Notes under the pieces: model-generated
Databases searched by the model: none
What the model was told of the DNA's origin: nothing
The model's input: the letters and a program-made list of their open reading frames with translations, nothing else
DNA from: Cliona cf. orientalis
Lineage: Eukaryota > Porifera > Demospongiae > Clionaida > Clionaidae
Direction: 5' to 3'
Length of the DNA: 64,000 bases
Assembly: GCA_963930775.1 (NCBI GenBank)
Contig: OZ005698.1
Coordinates: 2,982,501-3,046,500 of the forward strand
Translations under genes and position numbers: made by a program
In this document: in pieces, positions 1-12,172 of the stretch
Position numbering within the stretch: the stretch's first letter is position 1
Layout of the letters: each line of letters opens with the position of its first letter

Positions 1-2616
1 ACACCATCACTACCCTCATCCACATACTGGACTCCCTTTACTCGCCCCTTACGCTTCTTCTGGGTCTGCAGATATACATACATTCATTAATAATGCTATA
101 ATTTTTTATATGCCTGTGCATTACATGTATGTACAACACATCAAACATAAATATATGTACAATGTGCATAGACACGCGTATGTACAAATAGCTCACAGGT
201 CCATCCTTAGTGGTAGCTGCTGGAGTACGAAATCTCTTCTTTGTCTGTTTGAAGTCATCATCCAGTGAGTCATCGAGGACAATCACCTCCTCCTCCTTCC
301 CACTCTTCCCTTCACCATCATCACCTTCACCCCTCACAGCAGCACTCTCAGCTCCTTCATTCTTGACTCCTCCATCCTCAGCTTCCTCCTCCTTGATTTC
401 CATTTTCTCAATTTCTTGATTTTTTGCTTCATCGATTTCTCTTTCCGGCTTGTTTGGCTCAGTGTTTGGGACTTTGTTTCTATCATCCTTATGGCTTGCT
501 TCATCAGGTTGGCCACTACTACAAGAGTTAGAGCAGCGGCTTACAACGCTGTTAGGCTCCTTGGACGATAAAACTATTTGAGCTGTTGAAGAGGAGCTAG
601 ATGTAGTTGACACAACAAGAGAGCCCATAGCTACAGTATTTACACTACACTGAGTGTTTAGATTAGAATTGGTCACTGGCGGTACCGTTGTGGGCAGTAT
701 CATTGATGGCAATAGAGTGACAAGAGATTTTCCGGACGATACCGCAGCTCCACCACTAGAATGGGCACCACTGGTTAAGGTCGAAGGTTGGATGGGAGTG
801 GAGACAGACAGCTGGAGGAGAGGAGTGGGTGTGGCCAGGTGGGTGGAGCCTGGGAGACTGAGAAGAGAAGCTTTATTGCCGGGAGCAATCTGGTTGCTAA
901 GAGGAGCTACAGGTAGTTGGGTGGAGCTAGAAAAATTGAATGAGAGCAGAGGAATAGGAATATTGAGAAGAGGGGTGGAGCCAGGAATACTCAGAAGAGG
1001 AACTGACTTAGTGGGTGTGGCTGAATGGGTGGAGCTTAGGAGAGGAATGGGCGGGACCAGGTTGGTTGGTCCAGGGATACTGAGCAGAGGGGTAGGTCTA
1101 CCAGCATTCACGTTGGGAGCTGGAGTGGGTGTGGCAGCGTGAAGGGTTTGGTTGGAGGACGATTGCTGCTGCTCCTTCAAAGCATGACACTCACACACAC
1201 AGGACTTGCTGGCATCATTCTGATGACCTAAGGTATAATAATATATGACAGTAAGGAGAACATTAATATGTCCATGGTGGCCCATGATTGCAGTGCATCC
1301 ATGTACATTTACATGTACATAAATGCCGATTCAAAATGTGTTCTATTCTGCATGTGCATACCTTCAAGCTTTGCCTTCATTAAGTCAGTCTCTATATGAG
1401 CTGTGATACAAACATATTATAAGAAATTGACTCGTATAATAAATTCATAGAGTAGTATTAGATGTATGCACTACCTTACAGTACGTAGTCATCAAGATGA
1501 CACTTGTAGAAAGTATATAAAATCCATGCTAGTACAGCCAATACCTTAACATTATAATCTCTACAAGTTCACGATTATCCATAAGTAAAGGGGCTTACTC
1601 TTCTTATGGTGCAGCCACGCCAGGGATGAACAGAGCAGGGCCAGACTCTTCCCGCTACCAGTAGGGCTCTCTAGCAGGGCATTCTCACCTTTGTTCAGGG
1701 CAGTGATGATCTGGGTACAACCATATACATAATTGCAATGGTACAATCATGTACACAACAAATGTTATGCTTCCAGCGCTTGCACTACCTGACCCAAAAG
1801 GATAAAAAAATTAATGGAAAACTAGAGCTCATATCCCACATGCCATAGCAAAATCACCCATGGCCATGCCTCTTCTTAGAGGCCTCTTTTTCTTTGAAGT
1901 TTAGCCTCTTGCTACTTACGAACTTTAAATGATCTCTTTTGTTCCCTTCTGAGATTCGTGATATTAGTTTTGTGCTAGAAGCATGCTATAGACAAACTCA
2001 AGCATGCGCAGTAGACTCCTTTAGTTGATAGGTACATGTTGATATTTGCTAATTTTTATGCAAACAGATGACAGACAGATTGCTTTACCCCTTATTACAC
2101 ATGCGGGGTATGAATACAAACTTGTGTCCTATACATCAGAATACTTAACACACATATTTTATGTGGACCAACTGATCATGTCCGACTATTTGTGACCTGC
2201 TCTGAGAAAATGTACCATTCGTAGTATAGAGGGTAGCATGATGACAATGTCCTACTTGCTTTCTACAATTGTTTGTGCCCGTGCATACAACAGGAACTAT
2301 TAAATATAGACCAGATTTATACGCACAGAACATTACTCCATACATACATGCATACAACAAAAGTCCCAAAATTAATAATCACAATAATAATATTATTATT
2401 TCATTCAATGTAGGGTAAGTGGTCGTCAAACAACACAGTGGCTGGCCTGCGCTGTATATACCTGATATTAAAATGCATATTCATTTATACCTTTGCCATC
2501 ATAGCCATCTGAGTTGGGTAAGGCTTGCAGGGAAACTTGAGTGGTATCCCTCCAATAGCGTAGTCATGTTGTACTCTAATTGGAGCCCCCTCCGTTGATC
2601 CGCTACAGCCGGCCAT
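1..2616 (-). CDS. BRIP1: BRIP1/FANCJ DEAH helicase, N-terminal part (runs off the left edge)
   Basis: Exons read on the minus strand: 2616-2491, 1710-1599, 1400-1362, 1227-197, 65-<1; all junctions are GT-AG and frames agree. About 458 N-terminal residues are present. The start is the first ATG; it is followed by a family-typical N terminus with [16 protein letters not shown] (Q motif, residues about 21-36). Walker [10 protein letters not shown] lies at about 56-64, followed by [10 protein letters not shown], as in FANCJ. The family is a 5'-3' Fe-S DNA helicase acting in interstrand crosslink repair and at G-quadruplexes. The 343-codon exon 4 is a Ser/Pro/Leu-rich insertion containing CVCECH, in the place where vertebrate BRIP1 has its long insert. 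It is followed by an acidic stretch, then basic KKRFR and QKKRK motifs that could serve nuclear import. The Fe-S cysteines and DEAH box lie outside the window. Confidence 0.93.
1817..2024. repeat. Interspersed repeat R2, copy in BRIP1 intron 1
   Basis: About 200 bp sharing long blocks with 63784-64000, including AACTAGAGCTCAT, TTAGAGGCCTCT and GCATGCTATAGA, in the same orientation. The family was not identified. Neighbouring sequence at 2090-2180 also resembles 15850-15920. Confidence 0.7.
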
Positions 2617-2792
2617 CCTACGCCTAGATACGGTTCACTCAAATGCCAGCACAGCAAAACTGGAGCTCAGGATTTATAACAGAAATCGAGTGGGAGAAGA
2701 TGAATAGAGGACAGGACAAGGGAGGGGTAGAGAGAAGACACGGTCACCACGTCAGTTTTTTGCAGGCACGGGCACGTTCCCATCCGAGCGCG

Positions 2793-2812
2793 CCCGCCAA
2801 ATTCCCGCCAAA
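2793..2812 (-). promoter_or_regulatory. Tandem E2F-type sites upstream of BRIP1
   Basis: CCCGCCAAA (2793-2801) abuts TTCCCGCCAAA (2802-2812). On the gene strand this reads TTTGGCGGGAA then TTTGGCGGG, the E2F/DP consensus. The sites lie about 180 bp upstream of the BRIP1 ATG. Cell-cycle (E2F) control of BRIP1 is known in mammals; conservation in this organism is inferred. Confidence 0.6.
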
Positions 2813-3358
2813 TAATTTGATTCTCGTTACGCGTTTTGCATGCTGATCGCGTATCGGGAATGTGTGTAGATAAGGGGTGGGGCTAGTTTGGTGTGCCAAT
2901 TTTACTCTCGTTTACTATGATTAGCTGTTCTGTACTTTATTGTACTACATGTACTGCAATGTCAAGCATGTTCTTGATGTACTATTTTGCATAAATTTAT
3001 AGGGAAATAAAAGTTTAATGTTTTCATAACATTAAAATGTACTATTATAATAGAGTTAAAAGAAGACAATTGTAATACTGTTGTGCCCTTGGAGTAAGCA
3101 TGAATAGCAACATCTTGTCCATATGCATGTTTTAATACACCTGGTAGCTGGTCAGGCATCACTAAACTTTATAAAGGCATGCAAATTATAGCATCTCCCT
3201 CAGTGCTTTGGCCGCCGTGGATGAATCATTCATTGAGCATAATATTATTATAAACTTCCATCAATAATCATTAGCTGTACATGTCAAGCTCCCATTGTAA
3301 AAATTATACATAAGTCAGAATAAAAGTGATCATCATAAACTAGCTATATAGTTAAATA

Positions 3359-3946
3359 ATGAAGGGGATCATACTATGCTATCTATTACTGTCCACAGTG
3401 GGAATTGGAGCGACTCTGACTGCTGGAGCGTATGGTGTAAAAGGCCTCCCCAAACTTCTCGATGCATTGCTCCATGGTCGTATACAAGACGATGATTTGG
3501 ATAAACCAACAACCGAAGCAATTCCTAGCAATGAAGATGATGAGGATAGCATAGCCAAGATTCAGAGTGTATTCAATGTGCTGGCACAAGTAGACATGGA
3601 AGGTGCTAAGCTAATGGGTGGCAAGAACTCGTATAAACTGATGGAAATCTTAGGTAAGTCTCTTTGGAATACAGGAAAGGGACTCTTGAAAGAGTTTTTT
3701 GGTTGCAAGGAGCAAGACATGTCATTGAAGGTGCTTCTCCAGGAGCTAACCAATGAACAGACAGGTACTAGTGATGAAGCCAACAGCAAGGAAGCTGAAG
3801 TGCGTGCTCAGCTTCAGGTGCTTTTCAATGCCTTACACATGATGGAAGCTAACATGATGAAGGAGGGAAACAGTGATAAGGAGCGAGCATTTGCTAAAGG
3901 CATCAATGACAAGATTAAATCCATTACACAGGAATCTTTATGCTAG
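3359..3946 (+). CDS. Secreted protein A (intact copy A1), unknown family
   Basis: Single-exon, 195-residue ORF. An N-terminal signal peptide (about 1-20, hydrophobic LCYLLLSTVGIGATL) predicts secretion. It is followed by an acidic stretch (56-64), a Trp/Lys/Leu/Phe-rich amphipathic stretch (about 100-117, ending FFGC), a Glu/Asn-rich helical region, and a C-terminal Cys195. After the signal peptide only two cysteines remain (116 and 195), which could form one disulfide or pair between chains. I do not recognise the family. Two other copies in the window (17.4-18.25 kb and 19.37-20.12 kb) are broken, so this is the only intact locus. It lies opposite to, and between, remnants of BRIP1-like exons. 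The purely acidic/cationic layout would fit a processed precursor, but no function is assigned. Confidence 0.75.
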   Translation: MKGIILCYLLLSTVGIGATLTAGAYGVKGLPKLLDALLHGRIQDDDLDKPTTEAIPSNEDDEDSIAKIQSVFNVLAQVDMEGAKLMGGKNSYKLMEILGKSLWNTGKGLLKEFFGCKEQDMSLKVLLQELTNEQTGTSDEANSKEAEVRAQLQVLFNALHMMEANMMKEGNSDKERAFAKGINDKIKSITQESLC

Positions 3947-4234
3947 AATCTGGTGGTAAAGCATTACTGAATATAATATGCACCCATAACTTGTTAATAT
4001 TAAAGAACAATATTCATTGAATAATAGTTTGCAAACAGTCAATGATTTGTGCTAGGAAAATAGAATACTATTAGCCGTAGTACCATGTAGTATTAAAATT
4101 AGTCAACATCTTGTGAGTTTATATAGGTGACCATATTATGTGACCATAATTATAATAAAAATTAAACACCTTTTTGACGGGGTGGCAATAACAAAAAGTA
4201 CAAAAACAAGTGCATGTGCCATGGTTACCATAGC

Positions 4235-4354
4235 TAGTGATGGAAAATTAATACTGGGGGACATCCGATCGCTACTACATCACCATTAATTTTAAGGCAT
4301 AAATGTGATGTAGGGATGTTTACCTCCTATATAATATATTAGTTTTCCATTGCT
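4235..4354. repeat. Palindromic hairpin element, copy 1
   Basis: Arms are GTGATGGAAAATTAATACT on the left and AGTTTTCCATTGC on the right. The second copy is at 20405-20516 in the duplicated block. The central loop is reverse-complemented between the two copies (see findings). Confidence 0.7.
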
Positions 4355-4654
4355 GGCATCGTCAGGACATTGATAATGCCAGGGCACTTGTCTTGGTGAT
4401 GAACTATACCTCTACCTCCATTAAACTGCCGGGTGGTCTTGGAATGCAAGTGCATGCAGTCTGAAATTGGATCTGGCATCATTATATATAAAGAGCATAT
4501 TATATAAGTGGTCAAGGTTTTCATGGTTGCATTCACAAGTGCTTGGTGGTCATTTAAGTTAAAATCTTGTATTTTTTGGCAGTATACCAGATTGATGGTC
4601 AAGGTTCTAATTATATACTATACCATTTTGTGACCATGGGATGCATGCAGATGA

Positions 4655-4708
4655 TGAACCTGGAGCATGCAACACAATTATTTGTTTTGCATGCATGCTC
4701 CAGGTTCA
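4655..4708. repeat. Hairpin (inverted repeat) absent from the paralogous block
   Basis: TGAACCTGGAGCATGCAA is followed by TTGCATGCATGCTCCAGGTTCA after a 14-bp spacer. In the duplicated block (about 20847-20880) only the left arm is present. Confidence 0.6.
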
Positions 4709-4743
4709 CCAATATCTGCTGCAGCATGATCTGTATGTGCTAC

Positions 4744-4813
4744 TGAGGTAAGAGTCCTCCATGTTGTGAGTCTCATCAAGAATTATCACCTTGGCGGTAA
4801 GATCTATCAACAT
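4744..4813 (-). pseudogene. BRIP1-like helicase exon with DEAH box (unit 1, decayed to DETH)
   Basis: The minus strand encodes 23 codons, MLIDLTAKVIILDETHNMED..., matching the FANCJ motif II region (VVILDEAHNIED). There is an AG acceptor before and a GTAGC donor after it. The frame is compatible with the upstream-in-transcript exon at 14253-14348 (phase 0). The catalytic Ala of DEAH is Thr. No neighbouring helicase exons were found, and an 8.9-kb insertion lies between the two exons. I read this as a relic of a duplicated BRIP1 segment, not part of the BRIP1 gene at 1-2616, which it lies upstream of. Confidence 0.75.
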
Positions 4814-5066
4814 CTATGAATTGTATTATATGTCATGCTTATAATAAAATTAAAGTTTAACCATTGTATGGCGAAGATCTCAGATACAGTATACTATACA
4901 ATGATATACTATAATCCCAGCAACATACATGACATTGAAAAATCATATACATGTATAGGCCAAAGAATGAGAGACAAGAACATATTGTATACTTGATCCC
5001 ACCAACAAATTTAAACTGCACATGTCATGCATGATGTATACAGGAACAATATTATGTTGACTATAT

Positions 5067-5325
5067 GAATTGAATTGAATTGAATTTTATTTTAAAGTCA
5101 CGCCTCTAGGCGGCAGACCACAAGTTTGGCCCATGTGACAACAATTTTACATAAAATTAATAAAGGTATAATGTGATAATAATATAATAAAGAGAGTGTC
5201 ATATAATATGAGAGATATATACATAATCCTGCAGGAGCCTCGGGGAATTGTACATAGAATAGTTAATAATCAAGGGGGTGGAGGGTGAAAGGAGAGGTGG
5301 ATAGAGAGGGGAAGGTGGGAAAGGG
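5067..5325 (-). mobile_element. LINE 3' end fragment (minus orientation)
   Basis: Read on the minus strand, it ends CGCCTAGAGGCGTGAC, then AAAATAAAATTCAATTCAATTC, a simple-repeat tail typical of CR1/L2-like non-LTR elements. The tail abuts exactly the point (about 5068) where the two duplicated blocks stop matching. The matching ORF fragment in the same orientation is at 13240-13925, so it may be one element split by later insertions. Confidence 0.6.
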
Positions 5326-5354
5326 CTTTCTTCTTTTTTTTTTTTTTTTTTTTT

Positions 5355-5785
5355 CAAGGCGACCTGAACACTAAGCAGAAAAAAAAATTGTCCAAAAACC
5401 ACCATATAATCGAGCTGGGTGCATAGTGGAACCATACAATGCAAGCAGGCAGCCTAAATTTCAATTTTGTCAAAAAGTTGGTAAAGGTCGTCACGTTTAT
5501 GTGCGCGCGTGGCCCCGCCCCTCACGTAGCGCGTGGGCGGAAACATTGCAAACGCATGGCTTCCCTGTACAAACATATGGGGAAACTTCAAAGGGCCGTA
5601 ACTTTGATTCTAAGGCGTGAATCAAAATTCCTGAAGGTCAAATCTCTGCATTCAATCCATTCTGCGCGCCGGTGCAAAAATTATGTCCCCAAGTGCTCCC
5701 AGTTCCCCCCTGAATTAATTAATTAAAAATCTTTTTTTTTTTTCAAGCTAAACCACACCATAAGATAAAAGAATTACAACAACCT
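5355..5785. repeat. Repeat R1, copy a (MITE-like, about 400 bp)
   Basis: Starts GAACACTAAGCAGAAAAA and runs to a T-rich stretch and ACCATAAGATAAAAGAATT. Shares extended sequence with 7945-8340 and 12256-12490. The end ACTTAGTGTGT in the 12.4-kb copy is the inverted complement of the start, indicating terminal inverted repeats. Short ORFs here are not supported as genes. Confidence 0.65.
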
Positions 5786-7944
5786 ATAATTAAGAAATAC
5801 ATGCATTTGTATGTGGGACCATAGAATGTAACCATACAAGTTTTATGAAGCATTATTATTCAAAAGCCTCGGCAAATCTTACTATTGTGTGGCACACACA
5901 GCAAATGATTCATGTGGGCCATGTACCACTTGTCAGCTACCGTACGTACAAAGTCTATTTGCCAAGTCCAACAACAATGTGCACACAAGTTGCAATTACA
6001 TTTTATACGGACCTGTACTATTATGTGCAAAGCCTTGATGAATCATTGTTGCATACCATTTCCCGCTGATGAGTATGTATGACATTGTGTGTACATACAT
6101 AATAATATTATGCCAAATCTCAAGTTGCTCGCACATAATTTTAATCATAAGGCAGAGTATTACAAACATTAACTGATATGCTACATACTGCAGCTGTTGA
6201 TGGCTACCTGAAATTCCAACAGCATAATAATTATACTATCCAGCTGAAGCTACTGTAGCACCTCGTGAATGACCACCTGACACTCCTTTATCACTTGCAG
6301 TCGTCACAGTTGTCATACCACCCCCAATGAGTCCACCATATCCACAGTTGCAGTGGCACCCACCTATAATATTATAATATTATTGAGCAATGGTTAAGTT
6401 AATGTCCAGGACCCACCGTACCATCCACTGTGGAAACTAGATTGATATCGCTCCTTGATCCCTGTCAGCTGATGAAGTTGGAAGTTGTCTCTACTTTTCT
6501 AATATCAAATATAATTATATAATATTATTATTATAGTAACAACTCAAGTTGGTATAATATAGCTATATATACCTATCAGAATTAACAACTCTTATAGACT
6601 TACCAATGAAATGTTGGCTTCGTAATAATCTGATGTCAAATGCAGCTGATGCTGAAGATACATTTTAGGTATAGCTAACTTGCAGCCGCTGAGTATAAAT
6701 TGTTTATAGTACTAGCTATACCTATAATACAAAGTACATGAACCTTAGTGGTTTGAACTTACCACAATTCGGAGTTTAATTAGCTATTACACCAAATCCA
6801 GTTTTATGTTGATATAACTGGTTGAGACTACACTCCTTGCTGATAATATTTTGTTAGTGAAAAAAGGTAAAATTAATCCAAGTTTATAATATCAGATTCT
6901 GCTAATTTTATAATAATGTGAGACAGAGCCCCTTTGCACAATCATTAACATAATATTATTAATAATTATGCTACAATATTATAAATACATTAGCTATATA
7001 ATATTATTATCAGAAACGTATGCAAATTAATGAACTGCTATTATAATAAAACAAGCTTTAGCTATAGAGTTACCTAGCTAGATGGGACACCTCAATATAC
7101 AGCTTCAGAGTCGTCACAATTTCTCAATCTCTGTAGAGTGTTACCGTGTGTGCGGATTAGGTGAGTATAGTGTAGAACAGTATAAATAATAGACGGGTAT
7201 ACAAAAATAATACATTAGCATGGCAGAGACTGTGGGCCCCAGGCTATTAGCTATATAGCTAGCACGATTTCAAAGGCTAGCTAGAAGTTCATACACTAGA
7301 CTGGCTTTCAGGTTTAGGGCTGGTTCATTCACCATCCCACAGTGCATGTTGATGGCTTGGTCATTGCCAAACCGTCATGTAGCTCATGCAACAAACTGGC
7401 ATACACATACACATACACAAGTTTATTTACCTCGTTTCGATCAGGGTGAGTGCGGCTTCGCTGGACTCCACCTAGTGAAGACAGGCTGTCCTAGCGAACT
7501 CTAAACGTAGTGCCAACTCTATCCTGTAGCTAGTAGCTAGTGCCGCTCTTGGACCGATCGCTTGGATGTCCTCAGTAGCTCACGTTCTGACGTGCATTAG
7601 CCAAGGCAAGGCTAAGGTGACCTTCGCGCGACCCCAAACAAACCCGCAGGTGTGCTCGTTTGTCTTTATTAATTAGTACGCGGTATCCGCGATTGGGCGA
7701 TTGCGTCATAGCCTGCGATCGAGTTTGTACACACTATATGGACGTACGTGGAATACGGGACTTCCCCCGCGCGTTAAAACCACTAAATCTAGCATTTACT
7801 CGGATATGAAAGTAAAACTAAAAATTCTGCCCACAACATTTTTGAAGATTTTTCATTCTGTCCATGTATATATAAATTTTATCTCATAAAACCCTTCCCA
7901 CGGCTAGATAAGTTAATTATTTACATTACATTACATTACTCATA
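5786..7944. other. Gene-poor AT-rich spacer with a GC-richer patch
   Basis: No ORF longer than about 75 codons and no recognisable exon. It is part of the 8.9-kb insertion inside duplicated unit 1. At about 7435-7750 base composition shifts to GC-rich with several CpGs, plus TGACGT and TGCGTCA motifs, which looks like an orphan promoter-like patch. I found no gene attached to it. Confidence 0.4.
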
Positions 7945-8345
7945 CGGAAATTCTTTTATCTTATGGTGTAACAAGGAGACCACACACTAAGCAGAAAAAA
8001 ACTGTCCGAAAACCACCACATAGTTGAGCTGGATGCATAGTAGAGCCATACAATGCAATCAGGCAGCCTATACATCAATTTCGATCAAAGTGGGTAATGG
8101 TCGTCACGTTGATGTGCGCGCATGGGGTGAAAACATTGCAAATGCATGGCTGTTGAGCTGAATGCTAAGTAAAAGGCATACAGTTAGACAGCCTATACTC
8201 CAACTTTGATCAAAGTGGGTAAACTCATCATGTTTGTATGCACATGGCTCCGCCCCTTACGTATCAAGTGCAGTGGGCAGAAAACATTGCAAATGCACAG
8301 CTTTCCTATACAAACATGGGAAAACTTTGAAGGGCCCTAACTAAC
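7945..8345. repeat. Repeat R1, copy b (two partial units in tandem)
   Basis: The unit beginning ACACTAAGCAGAAAAAAA matches the left half of copy a. From about 8155 a second, more diverged run covers TGATCAAAGTGGGTAAA and AAACATTGCAAATGCA through GAAGGGCCCTAACT. Confidence 0.6.
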
Positions 8346-8607
8346 ACTGTAAAAGTGATCTGCAGGTAGATATGCAAGTAAACTTAGTGTGTGAGTAGCA
8401 CGTATAGAACGTGCATGTATTAGATAATGTTCACATGCTACAGTATACATCCCCAGTCTTAATGCTGGAGTAGGTAGTGACCCTTTACCGTTCACATTTC
8501 CAAGTGTTGACATGATACAAGTATAATGATGAAGTGCTTGGTGAAAAATTAGAATTCGAGTCAATATAAAACTGTAATACTAAGGAGTAAATTAATACTG
8601 AGGTGTA

Positions 8608-8784
8608 CCATAAATTGCAAATATTTCTTTGTTAAAGACAGCCTGGCTTATGTGAAAATTGAATGCACGAAAATACATGTGCAATATTAACGAGAATGCA
8701 GTCACGTCCATTCCAAAATTATTTAACACGAAAAAGTATCACATAAAATAATTATTTCAGGTACAAAATATTCGCAATTTATGG
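8608..8784. mobile_element. TA-flanked MITE (177 bp)
   Basis: Terminal inverted repeats CCATAAATTGCAAATATTTC and GAATATTTTGCGAATTTATGG-type, read inward from each end; flanked by TA on both sides. A Tc1/mariner-like target duplication is inferred. Confidence 0.65.
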
Positions 8785-10628
8785 TATTACAGAATTGTGT
8801 GGTGGGACTGTACGTTGTTCACGATGCAAGAGCAATATCCACCCACTGAGAAAAGCCGGAGGTGCAGTATTGGCAGTGAAGGAATGGCTTCTGGATGTCA
8901 CGAAGGGTCTGAGACTATCGGGTATCCAGTTGATAATGATGCGAGGTATTTAGCAAGATAGTGGTAGTGATCCAACGATGTTCATGATAGTTCTGACCAT
9001 ACCCCTTGCCTTAATAGCTTCCATGCATGCTAGTTCAAGCATCACAGTGAAGGCACTCATTTTTGTGGGTGGAAATTTTTGTGATACCAAATCAAATACG
9101 AAATAACAAAAATTAACACCCCACGAAAAGTATCCACTATTATCCTCATGTATACTAGCATGAACAATGTCAAAGTGAGCACCTGGGCTGTGGAATGGAG
9201 TGCACGAATAAACACGGAGGTGATCAGCGTAAATATCAGGAATGATATACATCACAATTCAAGTATGACAGATATAGAAATGCAATCCAAGAGTATGTAC
9301 ATGATTAATTTTGTCTGAGCAGTTAAGTTTGAAATAATTGTGTGACAGCACTCAATCTAGCTCAGCTAGAGAGTGGTACTCCATCCTAAAGTATGGTTAT
9401 ACATGTGGGAGAGTACTAGTCACGTGTTTGCAGCTTGGGATTGCTAGTAGGACCTACATAGACAATGGTTTTGGATAGCACCCTTCATATCAAGTATTTA
9501 TTATCCCTGGTGCTCCAGTTAGAACTTGCTGTGATAGAGTCTACCTACAGATCAGTGCATGCATTTCACTCCCTTTGGAGGTCATCAGGACGACATAATA
9601 TTATGATGCAGATACAACAAAAAGGTTACTTGGTATCACTCCACCAGTAGGAATTTTAGAAATGTTGAGTTGCCACTAAGACAGTCATGTATGTTGCATG
9701 CATTCAGTTTCAATCCCAGGATGTGTGTCTGTATGCGCACTATATACTTAATGCCTTTTTATTTACAACATTGCTGATAATCCATAAGACTATTAGTAGC
9801 ATTAAGGACCTCTATGTTTGCAGCAGTATTCAGAAGTATAGAACAATTTCAGCAGCACTGTTGACAAACTTTAACAAGATGAACATGCACATAGTAGTAG
9901 GCAGGTTTGAGTGCAACCACAGAGCAAGTGCGATACACATACCATCAGCCTGAGGGTGTCTCAGTACTGTAGCCTCAGTAATATATATCACATTTAATTT
10001 TGCAATACAATATTATGAACACGCCTATGTACTTGTATGGGAATGGTTGGCTGCCAGCCTCAATCTAGTTGTACCAACTAAAGAGGGTACTCAATCATTG
10101 TGGTTCGGTGCACATGTACTTGTATGCTTGTTTATGAGTACTGTAAGCAGGTGATACAGTGTGCACAATATTGAGCCACATTAATGAGAGTACTGGGCAG
10201 CCAGAGTGAGTGGTACTATTGTAGATACCACATGAAAGAGAAAATCTGGGTACATGCCACTCTTGATCTTCGGAGCAGCGTGATCTGCATGGCTGACAGA
10301 GTACATGTCAAATACACACACAGTACATTATAGTACAATGTGGGCTCAAACCGTGTGAAGAGGACGTGATATTGGTTAAGGTACATGTACATGTGAAAAG
10401 TACACCTACATGTATAGGAGCTTACAGATGTAACTGCACTTGATAAACATGGGTTTGTCAAGCGTTGGCAATATGCTGAGTTCTCAATATCAGGCGAGGG
10501 AGGGGAGCCACTCACATCTAGGTACATGGTGCCCACAAAGCAGTGTGTGTGCATGCATGGTGGCAATTGCCATAACTGTCTGCACCTGAAGTAAGTAACA
10601 GGTGGGTAATGCTTAGTCATCCAAGACT
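8785..10628. other. Spacer without supported genes
   Basis: Only short, low-quality ORFs on both strands. Sequence at about 9050-9140 resembles the right part of the MITE at 62180-62634 (ACCCCACGAAAA). The minus strand at about 10430-10600 has a possible coding-like stretch but no secure splice sites or homology. Confidence 0.35.
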
Positions 10629-10910
10629 TTACCAAATGGGATGGGTAGATGCTGGAGGACAGAGGATGACAAAGGCACTAGTGCTGTAAAGTGACTGTGT
10701 GCAAAAAAACAGTGTTAGTGGCAAGTGTGGTAGTAATGTAACATCACCTGACATGAGCAAGGCTCTATGTGCACTACTGCACCACTGTAGGTGTTGTCTT
10801 GTACCTGAAGCAAATGCAAGAAATTTCTGAGCAAACACATGAACATTGTCAATATCTGCTAGCATGAGTGTCTTCACACGGTCCTCACTAGTGGTGTAGA
10901 AATACACATA

Positions 10911-11953
10911 TTATGTGAATATTGGCCTGTCAAGGAGAAGTGATAATGGAAACAAGTGGAAGTCACTTCCCCAGCATCCAATACGTAATGCATCTACAAT
11001 GAGGGTGTTGGCTTTACGCACTTGATTTCCATAGGGGTCCGTAGGGAATGCATGTTGCAGGGCTTGAATCAGAACGTCCCTGTATTTGACAGCTGCATAT
11101 GCAATCAATAATCTGAAAATCCTTGAAAGGCACTCACTACCACACACAACTCGAGAGGGCATGGTACATGCAATCCCCATCCCTGTTGTCAACACAGGCT
11201 TGTATGTTTGTAACATTAGTGGGTGACATTGAATGCCAACAGACACAGCTCTTGGTAAAGCTGGAAGATTGGTAGCATAGACTGGAGGTAGTGCATTAAC
11301 AGCTTGTACAATGACTTCAAAAGCCTCATGCATACCATTCAAAGAGTGAATAACCTCCTGTATGGAATTTAATGAAAGTGTAGTAGTCAGCACACTCTGT
11401 GGAGAGGCACCAAGTAACTGCTGCACTCTTTGTAGCAAATGAATACAGGCAATATTTATGTTACTATGAACACATGGCTCATCTGTTGAAGGGGAATTAC
11501 TGAAAGTGCTAAGCTTAAGCACTTTACTAGGAGGCTGTCCACAGCTATCACTATTGGCTCTCTTAGGTGGACGCCCTCTCCCATATTTTGGATGCTGAAT
11601 ACTATCAGGAGCCTGTGACTTTGAAGTATCAACGTTAGATGTAGATGGCCACACCCGTAACACACAGCTAAACCCAGTGGCTTCTGATCAAAGGTACGCT
11701 GCTGTGAAATTCAACGTGCAGCAGGCATCTAGCAGCTCATCATCAATGTTCACCAATTCATTAGAGTGATACCAATCAGTTGGAAGCTCTACGGCATCAT
11801 GAAACTCTGGGTATTGCCTACCATAGCCAGCTTGTCGGGTAGTCCCACGAGGACGACCTCGCTTCCTAAAGCTCTCCCCACAACTAATACAGGCCATAGC
11901 ACGAACGTTGTTCGTTGCGCCACATACGTACACAGTTTAGCACGGACAGGCAT
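10911..11953 (-). pseudogene. AT-hook / zinc-ribbon-like gene, unidentified, probably frame-broken
   Basis: Two ORFs on the minus strand. The upstream one (frame entered from ATG 11953, MPVRAKLCTYV) shifts by one base near 11925 into CGATNNVRAMACISCG, a CxxxC...CxxC zinc-ribbon-like pattern, followed by the AT-hook RKRGRPRG. The downstream ORF (11663-10911, about 250 codons) carries a second AT-hook, KYGRGRPPKR, then a hydrophobic/Leu-rich region that I do not recognise. A splice between the two near 11690-11590 is plausible. Possible further exon-like sequence lies at 10907-10629. It sits inside the transposon-rich insertion, so it may be a mobile-element gene. A nuclear DNA-binding role is inferred only from the AT-hooks. 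Confidence 0.45.
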
Positions 11954-12172
11954 TTGTACTACTGATACACAATTGTCAACAAAAGTGCCTACCAAACGCT
12001 CAAAATTGTTTATAAATGATTGCTATACTTTATACTTACTGACAACACTTGGTGAAAGCGAGGAAAAGTTCGATTGCACCCTCCTGACCACGATTCTTTT
12101 CAGAAACAGATAGACTAGACACGAGAAACTGAGCTCCAACGCCCTACGCACGCACTTATATACAAGCGCGTT

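Noticed and set aside
654-1142. 162-codon plus-strand ORF
   Set aside because: Shadow of BRIP1 exon 4; the opposite strand has family context and splice sites.
4339-4602. 87-codon minus-strand ORF, with a partial counterpart at 20553-20750
   Set aside because: Similarity reflects the segmental duplication; the frame is not kept between the two copies, unlike gene B.
7435-7750. GC-rich patch as a possible tRNA or other RNA gene
   Set aside because: No cloverleaf, A/B box pair or terminator could be found by eye; kept only as a compositional note.
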